Below, one piece after another: positions 1 through 7,890 of a stretch of DNA of 64,000 nucleotides; the first letter of the stretch is position 1, and every line of letters starts with the position of its first letter. The translations under genes were made by a program, and so were the position numbers. The notes below the pieces were generated by a model. It made no database searches and was not told where the DNA came from. It saw only the letters and a list, made by a program, of their open reading frames with translations. The stretch lies in assembly GCF_001937065.1 (NCBI RefSeq), contig NZ_MOWR01000004.1, positions 1-64,000 on the forward strand, given 5' to 3'. This stretch comes from Streptococcus sp. 'caviae' (GTDB taxonomy: Bacteria > Bacillota > Bacilli > Lactobacillales > Streptococcaceae).

Positions 1-42
1 CTGGCGCTTGAGGGCGTGGGGGTTCAAGTCCCTTCACCCGCA
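1..42 (+). tRNA. tRNA-Leu, 3' part only (window edge)
   Basis: Only the variable arm, T arm and acceptor 3' strand are present. The T loop TTCAAGT sits at 23-29, and the acceptor strand CACCCGC at 35-41 is followed by discriminator A42. The long variable arm points to a class II tRNA, and the acceptor end resembles streptococcal tRNA-Leu. The anticodon lies outside the window, so Ser cannot be fully excluded. Confidence 0.7.
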
Positions 43-52
43 TAGAGGATAA

Positions 53-125
53 GCCGGCTTAGCTCAGTTGGTAGAGCATCTGATTTGTAATCAGAGGGTC
101 GCGTGTTCAAGTCATGTAGCCGGCA
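53..125 (+). tRNA. tRNA-Thr (anticodon TGT)
   Basis: A full cloverleaf can be drawn. The acceptor GCCGGCT at 53-59 pairs with AGCCGGC at 118-124. The anticodon stem-loop CTGATTTGTAATCAG contains TGT, and the T loop is TTCAAGT. No CCA is encoded. Confidence 0.95.
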
Positions 126-134
126 TTAAGCTAT

Positions 135-206
135 GCGAACGTAGTTCAGTGGTAGAACATCACCTTGCCAAGGTGGGGGTCGCGGGTTCGAATCCCGTCG
201 TTCGCT
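135..206 (+). tRNA. tRNA-Gly (anticodon GCC)
   Basis: The acceptor GCGAACG at 135-141 pairs with CGTTCGC at 199-205. The anticodon loop in CACCTTGCCAAGGTG reads GCC, and the T loop is TTCGAAT. It is a member of the tRNA array with about 9-nt spacing from its neighbours. Confidence 0.95.
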
Positions 207-215
207 TTAAGAGAG

Positions 216-301
216 GCCGGGGTGGCGGAACTGGCAGACGCACAGGACTTAAAATCCTGCGAAGGGCGACCTTCGTACCGGTTCGATTCCGGTCCTCGGC
301 A
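216..301 (+). tRNA. tRNA-Leu (anticodon TAA)
   Basis: This is an 86-nt class II tRNA with a long variable arm (GCGAAGGGCGACCTTCGT region). The acceptor GCCGGGG at 216-222 pairs with CCTCGGC at 294-300, and the anticodon loop CTTAAAA gives TAA. Confidence 0.95.
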
Positions 302-320
302 TAAGAGATATAAGGAAGAG

Positions 321-394
321 GCACCCTTGGCTCAACTGGATAGAGTACCTGACTACGAATCAGGCGGTTGCAGGTTCGAATCCTGCAGGGTGCA
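321..394 (+). tRNA. tRNA-Arg (anticodon ACG)
   Basis: The acceptor GCACCCT at 321-327 pairs with AGGGTGC at 387-393. The anticodon stem-loop CTGACTACGAATCAG carries ACG, whose A34 is normally converted to inosine by TadA. The T loop is TTCGAAT. Confidence 0.95.
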
Positions 395-444
395 TGTGCG
401 AGTGATTGGTTTGAGGCTGATGACTTGTTTTTAGGAGGAAGGTA

Positions 445-518
445 CGGGAAGTAGCTCAGCTTGGTAGAGCACTTGGTTTGGGACCAAGGGGTCGCAGGTT
501 CGAATCCTGTCTTCCCGA
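445..518 (+). tRNA. tRNA-Pro (anticodon TGG)
   Basis: The acceptor CGGGAAG at 445-451 pairs with CTTCCCG at 511-517. The anticodon loop in CTTGGTTTGGGACCAAG reads TGG. It is the last tRNA of the array and is followed directly by a terminator. Confidence 0.95.
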
Positions 519-540
519 TAGTATTTCTATTTTAGAAAAT

Positions 541-574
541 AAAAGACCAGAATGATTTATTTTGGTCTTTTTAT
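541..574 (+). terminator. Rho-independent terminator of the tRNA array
   Basis: The stem AAAGACCA / TGGTCTTT has an AT-rich loop and is followed by a T run. It lies 22 nt past tRNA-Pro. From here to 740 I see only weak inverted repeats, such as GCTTCC...GGAAGC at 641-671, and no gene. Confidence 0.8.
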
Positions 575-741
575 GATAGTTTTAAACAGTATTAGAATAT
601 CGGGATAAGAGATATTAAATAAAGATCAATTTTTACAAGCTTCCGATGCTTAAGTAACGTTATTGGAAGCTCCGGTATAGCCTTACTAAACACCGCACCT
701 TAAAGTGCGTCCTTGGTCAATGTTGTAAGTTAGAGATCAAA

Positions 742-795
742 AAATGAGAGAAACCTGAGCACTTTTCAGAGCGGTTTTCTCTCATTCTTTTATGT
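742..795 (-). terminator. Terminator of the aspartokinase gene
   Basis: A long stem AATGAGAGAAA(ACC) / GGTTTTCTCTCATT with an inner GCTCTGA-type stem lies 18-70 nt past the aspartokinase stop. Read on the minus strand it ends in a T run, which fits factor-independent termination. Confidence 0.75.
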
Positions 796-812
796 TATTG
801 GCTGTTGCTTTG

Positions 813-2168
813 TTATTCTGTCTCAAAAAAAGTTTGGTAAAGCGCCCGAACGGCTGCTTTTTCCTGCTCTGTCTTAATAACGAACATGACAGATACTTCA
901 CTGGAACCCTGAGAAATCATTTCCAAATTAATGTGTTTCTTTGAAAAGGCTTCGGCGGCTTTAGCTGTGACACCGATGTGATTCTTCATGTTTTCTCCGA
1001 CAATCATAATGATGGAAAGATCGCGCTCAATTTCCACTTCGTCAACTTCGAGTTTACGGGTCAATTGTGAGATGATTTCCTGTTCTTTGATGGGTGTCAG
1101 TTCACGGCCTCTAAGAATAATAGACATATCATCGATACCGGTCGGAATATGTTCCCAACGAATATTTAATTCTTCTAAGATTTGCAGAACTTTACGTCCA
1201 AATCCGACTTCCCTGTTCATCAGATATTTTGAAATGTTAATGCTGACAAAATCATCGTCACCGGAAATTCCAATAACTGGAATGGTAGCTCCGGTGTGTT
1301 TCAGGACAATTTTAGTACCTGGATGGTCAGGATTATTTGTGTTTTTAATGACCAGCGGAATTTTTCCGCGGTAGGCTGGGATTAGCGCTTCATCATGCAG
1401 AACTGAAAAACCGGCATAGGCCAATTCACGCATTTCCCGATAGGTTAATTCGGAAATAGACTGAGGCTTGTGCACCACACCCGGGTGTGCTGCAAAGATG
1501 CCATCAACATCTGTGAAATTTTCGTAAAGATCAGCTTTAACACCGGCGGCCACAATTGAACCGGTAATGTCGGAACCGCCTCGGGAAAAGGTACAAACTT
1601 GATTATCAGCCGTTACACCGAAGAAACCAGGGATAACCAAGACTTCATCGCTGTCGCACAGCTCTTCCAGCTTATCATAGCTGGATGGAAGGATCCGTGC
1701 ATTTCCGGGTTCACTGGTGACAATAATACCAGCTTTTTTTGGATGGACATAGCGGGCAGGCAGATCATTTTTCCTGAAATATTCAGCAATCAGTTTTGCG
1801 TTATTGTCCTCCCCGGCAGCTAAAAAAGTGTCATAGAGAAAATCATTATTGTCAATAGGCAAATTAGCGAGATCAATAATGGCCTTGGTAATTTTTTCCA
1901 GAATACCCTGTCCGAGTCCGAGTTCATCAATAATCGAACGATAGCGGTTGATAATCCAGGTTTGATCCGCGGTGACATCTTTTTCTGAAACATAAGATTT
2001 GTAGTACTTAATCAGGGCATCCGTTACTTTTGTATCTTGATCGTCACGTTTGCCTGGGGCAGAAACAACAACAAAACGGCGGCTGTCATCAGATTTTACA
2101 ATGTTTAAAACCTTTTCAAGCTGCGCAGCAGAGGCGAGCGAACTTCCTCCAAATTTTACGACTTTCAT
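813..2168 (-). CDS. Aspartate kinase (aspartokinase)
   Basis: Aspartokinase phosphorylates L-aspartate, the first step to lysine, threonine, methionine and (via DAP) cell-wall lysine. The N-terminal amino-acid kinase domain starts with the substrate/ATP motif KFGGSSLA. FSRGGSDITG follows near residue 205, and two C-terminal ACT domains (about 300-451) suggest allosteric control by an end product. Length (451 aa) fits the monofunctional YclM/LysC type. I chose the ATG at 2168 because GGAGA lies just upstream at 2173-2177; an in-frame ATG six codons earlier has no ribosome site. lysA, which works in the same pathway, is at 26.3 kb. Which feedback amino acid acts cannot be read from the sequence. 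Confidence 0.93.
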   Translation of the reverse strand: MKVVKFGGSSLASAAQLEKVLNIVKSDDSRRFVVVSAPGKRDDQDTKVTDALIKYYKSYVSEKDVTADQTWIINRYRSIIDELGLGQGILEKITKAIIDLANLPIDNNDFLYDTFLAAGEDNNAKLIAEYFRKNDLPARYVHPKKAGIIVTSEPGNARILPSSYDKLEELCDSDEVLVIPGFFGVTADNQVCTFSRGGSDITGSIVAAGVKADLYENFTDVDGIFAAHPGVVHKPQSISELTYREMRELAYAGFSVLHDEALIPAYRGKIPLVIKNTNNPDHPGTKIVLKHTGATIPVIGISGDDDFVSINISKYLMNREVGFGRKVLQILEELNIRWEHIPTGIDDMSIILRGRELTPIKEQEIISQLTRKLEVDEVEIERDLSIIMIVGENMKNHIGVTAKAAEAFSKKHINLEMISQGSSEVSVMFVIKTEQEKAAVRALYQTFFETE

Positions 2169-2199
2169 ATATTCTCCAAATTTCAATAAGATTATATAA

Positions 2200-2228
2200 A
2201 TTATAGCAAAATTCAGAAAATTTGTCAG
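2200..2228 (-). promoter_or_regulatory. Promoter of the aspartokinase gene
   Basis: On the minus strand CTGACA (2223-2228) is followed after 17 nt by TATAAT (2200-2205) with a TGC extension. It overlaps the start of the divergent HAD-gene promoter (TGG-TAAAAT at 2238-2246). Confidence 0.75.
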
Positions 2229-2266
2229 CAGTTTTTATGGTAAAATGGTTGAAGGAAGGGGATGTC

Positions 2267-2908
2267 ATGACAGTAAAGGCAATCATTTTTGATATGGATG
2301 GTGTTCTTTTTGATACCGAAAATTTCTATTACAGGCGGCGTGAGCTTTTCTTAAACAGCAAAGGGATTTCAATCAAGCATCTGCCGCCGGCATTTTTCAT
2401 CGGCGGCAATATGAAACAGGCATGGCGGCCGATTTTAGGAAGTGATTATGATAAGTGGGATATTGAACAGCTGCAAAAAGAATACACTGACTATAAAAGC
2501 AGCCATCCTCTGCCTTATAAAAATTTGATTTTTTCCGATGTTAAAGATGTTTTAGAAAGACTTCATCAGCAGGAAGTTAAAATTGCTTTGGCTTCCAGTT
2601 CGACTAAGTCTGATATTTTGCTGGCTTTAACCGAAACAGATATTTTATCCTATTTTGAATTCGTTTTATCAGGGGAGGAATTTCCCGAAAGTAAACCTAA
2701 TCCGGAAATTTATAATGAGGCTGCGCGCCGTTTAAAAATCCCCAAGTCTGATATTTTAATTATTGAAGACAGTGAAAAGGGAATTGCTGCAGGTGTAGCT
2801 GCAGGTATAGAAGTTTGGGCTGTCAAAGACAGGACATTTGGTCTTAACCAGACAGCTGCCAGCCGGCTCGTTGCCAGTTTAACACAGGCGGTTGATGATG
2901 CTTTTTAA
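2267..2908 (+). CDS. HAD-family hydrolase (beta-phosphoglucomutase-like phosphatase)
   Basis: Haloacid dehalogenase superfamily, subfamily I. The nucleophile motif FDMDGVLFDTE is at residues 8-18, the Thr/Ser motif ASSSTKSD is in the middle, and IEDSEKGIAAGVAAG supplies the acidic metal ligands of motif IV. Substrates of this family are small phosphorylated sugars or nucleotides, and none can be assigned here. The ATG at 2267 is chosen because GGAAGGGGA precedes it; upstream ATGs extend the protein by a non-conserved stretch. Monocistronic by context, divergent from aspartokinase. Confidence 0.85.
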   Translation: MTVKAIIFDMDGVLFDTENFYYRRRELFLNSKGISIKHLPPAFFIGGNMKQAWRPILGSDYDKWDIEQLQKEYTDYKSSHPLPYKNLIFSDVKDVLERLHQQEVKIALASSSTKSDILLALTETDILSYFEFVLSGEEFPESKPNPEIYNEAARRLKIPKSDILIIEDSEKGIAAGVAAGIEVWAVKDRTFGLNQTAASRLVASLTQAVDDAF

Positions 2909-2937
2909 TCAAAGATATCAGAAAGTACTTTTTCTTT

Positions 2938-2966
2938 TTGAGAACTGCTTGTTTTTATGATAGAAT
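2938..2966 (+). promoter_or_regulatory. fabM promoter
   Basis: TTGAGA (2938-2943), 17-nt spacer, TAGAAT (2961-2966) with a TGA extension. The predicted transcription start is near 2973, immediately in front of a FabT-type palindrome. Confidence 0.75.
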
Positions 2967-2979
2967 GAAATAGTTAAGA

Positions 2980-2996
2980 AGTTTGAGATTCAAACT
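2980..2996 (+). promoter_or_regulatory. Candidate FabT operator upstream of fabM
   Basis: The palindrome AGTTTGAGATTCAAACT has TTTGA-3 nt-TCAAA geometry. The same geometry is found at the fabT and fabK upstream regions in this window. It lies just after the predicted start point, so bound FabT would block early transcription. Confidence 0.65.
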
Positions 2997-3066
2997 ATTT
3001 TGAAATGATACAGCGGCTCGTGTCAGCCGTTTAAACATTTAAAAATTAGAGATGGAGAATGAGAAA

Positions 3067-3858
3067 ATGGATTTTAAAGAAATTCTGTACAGTGTAACGG
3101 ACGGCGTAGCAACTTTGACCCTCAACCGTCCGGAGGTTTCAAATGGTTTTAATATTCCGATTTGTGAGGAACTTTTGCAAGCCATTTCTGCTGCTGCAGA
3201 AGATGAAAATGTCCAAATTTTATTAATTAATGCGAATGGAAAAGTCTTTTCAGTAGGCGGTGACTTGGTAGAGATGCAAAGAGCTGTTGATGATGACGAT
3301 GTTCAGTCTCTTGTTCGCATTGCCGAGCTGGTTAATGAGATTTCCTTTTCTCTGAAACGTTTGCCTAAACCTGTTGTGATGAGCACAGATGGTGCAGTTG
3401 CCGGGGCTGCGGCTAATATGGCAGTAGCAGCAGATTTTTGTATTGCCAGTGACAAAACTCGCTTTATTCAAGCCTTTGTTAATGTGGGGCTTGCTCCTGA
3501 TGCCGGAGGTCTTTTCCTCTTGACCAGAGCAATCGGGATAACCCGTGCTACACAATTAGCCATGACCGGTGAAGCGCTGACTGCGGATAAGGCATTAGAG
3601 TACGGTGTTGCCTATAAAGTTTGTGAATCAGAAAAACTCGAAAAAATGACAGGACGCCTGATTACTCGTCTGAAACGCGGGTCAGTCAATTCCTATAAAG
3701 CTATTAAGGAAATGCTGTGGCAGAGTTCTTTTGCCGGCTGGCAGGACTATGCGAAGCTGGAATTAGATCTGCAAAAATCCCTTGCCTTTACAGATGATTT
3801 TAAAGAAGGTGTCCGCGCTTATACGGAAAAACGGCGGCCAAAATTCACAGGGAAATAA
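3067..3858 (+). CDS. fabM: trans-2,cis-3-decenoyl-ACP isomerase FabM
   Basis: FabM isomerises trans-2- to cis-3-decenoyl-ACP and so creates the precursor of unsaturated fatty acids in streptococci, which lack FabA. The protein is a crotonase-fold enzyme of 263 aa with the oxyanion-hole region [14 protein letters not shown] and the second glycine-rich segment [16 protein letters not shown]. The C-terminal helices end in [10 protein letters not shown]. Position at the head of the fab cluster separates it from degradative enoyl-CoA hydratases. ATG at 3067 is preferred because GGAG lies 8 nt upstream; the in-frame ATG at 3052 has only a weak site. It has its own promoter and a FabT-box, followed by a gap before fabT. 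Confidence 0.9.
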   Translation: MDFKEILYSVTDGVATLTLNRPEVSNGFNIPICEELLQAISAAAEDENVQILLINANGKVFSVGGDLVEMQRAVDDDDVQSLVRIAELVNEISFSLKRLPKPVVMSTDGAVAGAAANMAVAADFCIASDKTRFIQAFVNVGLAPDAGGLFLLTRAIGITRATQLAMTGEALTADKALEYGVAYKVCESEKLEKMTGRLITRLKRGSVNSYKAIKEMLWQSSFAGWQDYAKLELDLQKSLAFTDDFKEGVRAYTEKRRPKFTGK

Positions 3859-3948
3859 TAGCAAAAAGCCTGATAATAAACTGAAGGTATCTCAAGACAG
3901 TTACTTGAGGTGCCTTTCTTTTTTGCAGAAAATATTTTTGAATTAAGC

Positions 3949-3977
3949 TTGCAATTTCAGTAATCTTTTGATAAACT
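3949..3977 (+). promoter_or_regulatory. fabT operon promoter
   Basis: TTGCAA (3949-3954), 17-nt spacer, TAAACT (3972-3977). The -10 element overlaps the first bases of the FabT palindrome, a direct steric-block arrangement. Confidence 0.6.
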
Positions 3978-3993
3978 TTGATAGTCAAAGTTT
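3973..3993 (+). promoter_or_regulatory. FabT operator upstream of fabT
   Basis: AAACTTTGATAGTCAAAGTTT is a perfect palindrome with ten-base arms and contains the FabT core TTTGA-3-TCAAA. It overlaps the predicted -10 of fabT, indicating autoregulation of fabT and the genes behind it. Confidence 0.8.
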
Positions 3994-4016
3994 ATTTTCG
4001 TATAGGAGGTGGCAGA

Positions 4017-4451
4017 TTGGATTATAATCAAATTAATTCTTACTTAGTTGATATTTTTAATAAAATCATGATTATTGAAGAGATGAGTTTGAAAACGAGT
4101 CAATTCAAAGATGTATCTTTAAAAGAGATGCATACGGTAGATATTATTGGAAAAAATGCCAATGTGACACCGAGTGACATTGCCCATGAGCTGCTGGTAA
4201 CTTTGGGAACTGTCACGACCAGCTTAAATAAACTTGAAAAAAAGGGTTATATTGAGCGAACACGTTCTCAGTTAGACAGGCGTGTTGTTTATTTGACTCT
4301 GACACAAAAAGGCAGACTGCTTTATCGTTTACATAATAGATTTCATAAAAATGTTGTTAACCGCATTACGAAAGACATGGACACGACAGAGCTTGGTGCT
4401 TTAGAGAAGGGGCTGAGTAACCTTCATCAATTTCTTGAGGGGTTAGTTTAA
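4017..4451 (+). CDS. fabT: MarR-family repressor FabT
   Basis: FabT represses the fab operon when bound with long-chain acyl-ACP, tuning membrane saturation. It has a MarR fold with the winged-helix core around residues 35-100 (EMHTVDIIG, recognition-helix region [17 protein letters not shown], wing [16 protein letters not shown]). The start is TTG at 4017: it gives the family length of 144 aa and follows GGAGGT at 4005-4010 by 6 nt. Earlier in-frame starts would fall inside the operator. The stop overlaps the fabH start (TAATG). Confidence 0.92.
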   Translation: MDYNQINSYLVDIFNKIMIIEEMSLKTSQFKDVSLKEMHTVDIIGKNANVTPSDIAHELLVTLGTVTTSLNKLEKKGYIERTRSQLDRRVVYLTLTQKGRLLYRLHNRFHKNVVNRITKDMDTTELGALEKGLSNLHQFLEGLV

Positions 4452-5428
4452 TGGCTTTTGCAAAGATTAGTCAAGCAGCATATTATGTACCTTCACAGGT
4501 TGTGACCAATGATGACCTGTCCAAAATAATGGATACCAGCGATGAATGGATTGCCAGCCGGACAGGTATCAAAGAGCGCCGTATCAGTCAAACTGAAGAT
4601 ACTGGTGATTTGGCCAGTCGCGTTGCTGAGCAGCTCTTGCAAAAGGCGGCATTAAAGGCAGAGGAGATAGATTTTATCATTGTTGCTACAATTACTCCTA
4701 ATTCGATGATGCCTTCCACTGCCGCCCGTGTTCAGGCAGCTATTGGTGCTGTTAATGCCTTTGCTTTTGATCTGACAGCGGCCTGCAGCGGTTTTGTTTT
4801 TGCTCTGTCAACGGCTGAAAAACTAATCAAGTCTGGTCAGTATCAAAAAGGCTTGGTTATTGGTGCGGAAGTACTGTCTAAAACAATTGATTGGACAGAT
4901 CGAACGACGGCCGTTCTCTTTGGAGATGGTGCCGGCGGTGTGCTTTTGGAAGCAGACGCTTCGGAGCATTTTCTGGCCGAATCAATTCATTCTGACGGCA
5001 GCCGAGGGGACGGCCTGACTTCAGGCTATCATAATATTTCCTCGCCATTTTCACAGGAAGCTGAAGAAGACAGTTACTACTTGAAAATGGACGGCCGGGC
5101 AATTTTTGATTTTGCTATTCGAGATGTGTCAAAAAGCATTTCAGCCTTGATTGAGCAGTCGGGCTTCTCGGTAGATGATATTGATTGCTTCCTGCTGCAT
5201 CAGGCTAATATCCGTATTCTGGATAAGATGGCTAAAAAAATTGATGCTGACAGAGAAAAATTTCCTGCTAATATGATGAGCTATGGCAATACCAGTGCCG
5301 CCAGCATTCCCATCTTATTAGCTGAATGTATCGAAAATGGAACCATAACTTTGGATGGTTCGCAGACTGTCCTCCTCAGCGGCTTCGGCGGAGGTTTGAC
5401 ATGGGGCAGTTTAATTGTTAAAATCTAA
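4451..5428 (+). CDS. fabH: Beta-ketoacyl-ACP synthase III FabH
   Basis: FabH condenses acetyl-CoA (or another primer) with malonyl-ACP to start fatty acid synthesis. The catalytic triad is visible: Cys112 in DLTAACSGF, His250 in FLLHQAN and Asn280 in [11 protein letters not shown]. The acyl-CoA binding glycine loop FGDGAGG is at 157-163. At 325 aa it has normal length. Translation is coupled to fabT by the overlapping TAATG. A 60-nt gap then leads to acpP. Confidence 0.96.
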   Translation: MAFAKISQAAYYVPSQVVTNDDLSKIMDTSDEWIASRTGIKERRISQTEDTGDLASRVAEQLLQKAALKAEEIDFIIVATITPNSMMPSTAARVQAAIGAVNAFAFDLTAACSGFVFALSTAEKLIKSGQYQKGLVIGAEVLSKTIDWTDRTTAVLFGDGAGGVLLEADASEHFLAESIHSDGSRGDGLTSGYHNISSPFSQEAEEDSYYLKMDGRAIFDFAIRDVSKSISALIEQSGFSVDDIDCFLLHQANIRILDKMAKKIDADREKFPANMMSYGNTSAASIPILLAECIENGTITLDGSQTVLLSGFGGGLTWGSLIVKI

Positions 5429-5488
5429 TTATACATTTTGTGCCTGGCACAGTATATAAAAAATATTTCTTAAATAAAGGAGAAAAAC

Positions 5489-5713
5489 ATGGCAGTATTT
5501 GAAAAAGTACAAGAAATTATCGTTGAGGAACTTGGAAAAGACGCAGAAGAAGTTAAATTAGAAACAACTTTTGATGAGCTTGATGCAGATTCTTTGGATG
5601 TATTCCAAGTCATTTCAGAAATCGAAGATGAATTTGATATTCAAATTGAATCTGAAGAAGGTCTTCAAACAGTTGGTGATTTAGTTGCTTTTGTTGAAGA
5701 AAAAACAAAATAA
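5489..5713 (+). CDS. acpP: Acyl carrier protein
   Basis: A small, strongly acidic four-helix carrier of growing acyl chains. The phosphopantetheine attachment Ser35 lies in the canonical LDADSLDVF motif. It has 74 aa and a strong AAGGAG ribosome site. It sits between fabH and fabK, as in the streptococcal fab cluster, and FabT uses acyl-ACP as co-repressor. Confidence 0.96.
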   Translation: MAVFEKVQEIIVEELGKDAEEVKLETTFDELDADSLDVFQVISEIEDEFDIQIESEEGLQTVGDLVAFVEEKTK

Positions 5714-5766
5714 GTAAGTTTTTGAGAGTATTCTTATAAGAATATTCTTTCTTCTTATTGTGATAG

Positions 5767-5779
5767 TTTGACTGTCAAA
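5767..5779 (+). promoter_or_regulatory. FabT operator upstream of fabK
   Basis: TTTGACTGTCAAA repeats the TTTGA-3-TCAAA geometry seen before fabM and fabT. It lies between acpP and fabK, where a second FabT-controlled promoter is known in other streptococci. No good -10 hexamer is obvious, apart from AT-rich sequence just before the fabK start. Confidence 0.7.
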
Positions 5780-5814
5780 TTATTGAGTGAAAAGCTTAGA
5801 AAGTTTATATAAAA

Positions 5815-6777
5815 ATGAAAACGCGTATTACAGAATTATTAGATATAAAATATCCTATTTTTCAAGGAGGAATGGCTTGGGTAGCTGATGGTGACCTGGC
5901 AGCGGCTGTATCGAAAGCTGGCGGTCTGGGCATTATTGGCGGCGGCAACGCACCTAAGGAAGTTGTCAAGGCTAATATTGACAAGATTAAAGCTGTTACA
6001 GATAAGCCTTTCGGAGTCAATATCATGCTTTTGTCTCCTTTTGCAGATGACATTGTTGATCTGGTTATTGAAGAAGGTGTTAAAGTTGTAACAACCGGTG
6101 CCGGAAATCCAGGTAAATATATGGAACGTTTCCACGATGCAGGTATTACTGTTATTCCGGTTGTGCCTAGCGTGGCTCTTGCCAGACGTATGGAAAAATT
6201 GGGTGCCGATGCTGTGATTGCCGAAGGTATGGAAGCCGGCGGTCATATCGGTAAATTAACAACGATGACTCTGGTGCGCCAAGTTGCAGATGCTGTTGAT
6301 ATTCCTGTTATCGGGGCCGGCGGCGTTGCTGACGGACGCGGGGCAGCAGCTGTATTCATGCTGGGAGCTGAAGCTGTTCAGGTAGGGACACGCTTTGTCG
6401 TTGCTAAAGAATCCAATGCCCATCAAAACTTTAAAAATAAGATTTTAAAAGCCAAAGATATTGACACCGTTGTATCCGCTTCAGTGGTTGGCCATCCGGT
6501 CCGTGCGATCAAGAATAAACTGTCTTCTGAATACGGTCAGGCCGAAAAAGATTTCTTAGCTGGTAAAAAATCAGCTCAGGAAATTGAAGAGCTGGGAGCC
6601 GGCGCTCTGCGCAATGCCGTTGTTGACGGAGATGTGGATAATGGTTCTGTTATGGCGGGACAAATTGCAGGTTTTGTGACCAAAGAAGAAACCTGTGAAG
6701 AAATCTTAAAAGATCTATACTACGGAGCAGCAGAAGTAATTAAAGCTGAAGCAGCACGTTGGGCAGATGTGAAATAA
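5815..6777 (+). CDS. fabK: Enoyl-ACP reductase II FabK (FMN-dependent)
   Basis: FabK reduces trans-2-enoyl-ACP to acyl-ACP with FMN and NAD(P)H, the last step of each elongation round. It replaces FabI and confers intrinsic triclosan tolerance. It is a 2-nitropropane-dioxygenase-like TIM barrel of 320 aa. FQGGMAWVADGDLAAAVS is at the N terminus, the glycine-rich FMN phosphate loop IGAGGVADGRG is near 165-175, and the catalytic His is in EAGGHIG. The ribosome site (AGAAAG) is weak. A 176-nt insert separates it from fabD. Confidence 0.95.
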   Translation: MKTRITELLDIKYPIFQGGMAWVADGDLAAAVSKAGGLGIIGGGNAPKEVVKANIDKIKAVTDKPFGVNIMLLSPFADDIVDLVIEEGVKVVTTGAGNPGKYMERFHDAGITVIPVVPSVALARRMEKLGADAVIAEGMEAGGHIGKLTTMTLVRQVADAVDIPVIGAGGVADGRGAAAVFMLGAEAVQVGTRFVVAKESNAHQNFKNKILKAKDIDTVVSASVVGHPVRAIKNKLSSEYGQAEKDFLAGKKSAQEIEELGAGALRNAVVDGDVDNGSVMAGQIAGFVTKEETCEEILKDLYYGAAEVIKAEAARWADVK

Positions 6778-6820
6778 TCCTTACTAGTGATAATAGTAAA
6801 AGACAACATAGAAAGGAATT

Positions 6821-6945
6821 AAATCCGGCCGGAGAGCTGAAAAAAGCACAGCTGCCTGAACCTTAGCTGTACTGCAATGCAGCGGCTTTGGAAATTGCAG
6901 TTCCTAGAAGGGCTTATTTCTCTTGCTTTCCAGCCGACTTTGATA
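6821..6945 (+). repeat. Inverted-repeat insert between fabK and fabD
   Basis: The arms CCGGCCGGAGAGC (6825-6837) and GCTTTCCAGCCGA (6925-6937) can pair over 13 positions with two mismatches and one G-U. An inner pair CTGCAAT/ATTGCAG lies at 6872-6878 and 6894-6900. The element follows an AAAGGAATT ribosome-site-like sequence at 6812-6820 and ends just before fabD. This looks like a small hairpin insertion; I found no second copy in the window. Confidence 0.5.
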
Positions 6946-6953
6946 TCTTAGTT

Positions 6954-7874
6954 ATGACTAAAACTGCATTTTTATTTGCCGGTCAGGGCGCTCAAAAACT
7001 TGGCATGGCAAGGGATTTATATGAAGTTTATCCAGTCGTCAAAGAGACTTTTCAAACGGCTGAATCAGTTTTAGGCTATGATGTGCGTGCTTTGATCGAT
7101 AATGAGGAAGAAAAGCTGAATCAAACACGTTATACGCAGCCTGCTATTTTAACAACCTCGGTAGCCATCTATCGCCTTCTAAAAGAAAAGGGCTGCCAGC
7201 CTGACATCGTAGCTGGACTTTCTCTGGGAGAATATTCAGCGCTGGTTGCGGCCGGAGCCATTTCTTTTGAAGATGCGCTGAGTTTAGTCGCTAAGCGCGG
7301 GGAATTCATGGAGACAGCGGCACCGGCAGGTACTGGAAAGATGGTTGCTGTCATGAATACTGACCCCCGAGTGATTGAAGATGTGTGCCGGCAGGCAAGC
7401 ACTAAAGGCATTGTGACGCCGGCTAATTACAATACACCGGCTCAGATTGTTATCGGCGGTGAGGCTGCTGCGGTTGACTATGCTGTAGAACTGCTGAAGG
7501 AAGCCGGCAGCAAGCGGCTGATTCCTCTTAAGGTTTCCGGACCTTTCCATACGGCACTGTTAGAGCCGGCCAGTCAAAAATTGGCAGAAGTTTTAGAAAC
7601 TGTTGATTTTTCTGATTTTGACCTTCCCTTAGTCGGCAATACTAAAGCTGAAATCATGCAAAAAGATGAGATCAAAAGCTTACTTGCCCGTCAGGTTAAA
7701 GAGCCTGTGCGTTTTTATGACTCTATTGCGGTTATGCAGGAGTTTGGCGTGGATCGCTACATTGAAGTCGGTCCCGGTAAGGTCTTAAGCGGCTTTATGA
7801 AAAAAATTGATAAGGCTGCTAAAGTCTCAGCTGTTGAAGACTTATCAAGTCTGCAAGCCCTTTTGGAAAATTAG
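6954..7874 (+). CDS. fabD: Malonyl-CoA:ACP transacylase FabD
   Basis: FabD transfers malonyl groups from CoA to ACP, supplying the extender unit. FLFAGQGAQKLGMA is at the N terminus, the nucleophile Ser lies in AGLSLGEYSALVAAG (about residue 88), and His is in GPFHTALLEPA. The protein has 306 aa. ATG at 6954 matches the family N terminus MTKTAFLFAGQG, but the 20 nt upstream lack any purine-rich ribosome site. The likely original site lies about 130 nt upstream, beyond the hairpin insert. A TTG at 6888 would add 22 non-family residues and also lacks a site. Expression therefore may rely on the folded RNA or on weak initiation. Confidence 0.93.
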   Translation: MTKTAFLFAGQGAQKLGMARDLYEVYPVVKETFQTAESVLGYDVRALIDNEEEKLNQTRYTQPAILTTSVAIYRLLKEKGCQPDIVAGLSLGEYSALVAAGAISFEDALSLVAKRGEFMETAAPAGTGKMVAVMNTDPRVIEDVCRQASTKGIVTPANYNTPAQIVIGGEAAAVDYAVELLKEAGSKRLIPLKVSGPFHTALLEPASQKLAEVLETVDFSDFDLPLVGNTKAEIMQKDEIKSLLARQVKEPVRFYDSIAVMQEFGVDRYIEVGPGKVLSGFMKKIDKAAKVSAVEDLSSLQALLEN

Positions 7875-7890
7875 AAAGGTAACTACAGAA

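Noticed and set aside
68-434. Open frames across the tRNA array
   Set aside because: They run through several cloverleaf-forming tRNA genes, so they are chance frames.
597-740. Small RNA gene in the gap after the tRNA array
   Set aside because: Inverted repeats are short and there is no convincing promoter-terminator pair.
2169-2186. Upstream ATG for aspartokinase
   Set aside because: It has no ribosome site, and the GGAGA lies inside this extension just before the ATG at 2168.
6888-6953. TTG start giving fabD a 22-residue extension
   Set aside because: The extension does not match the family N terminus, lacks a ribosome site and lies in the inverted-repeat insert.
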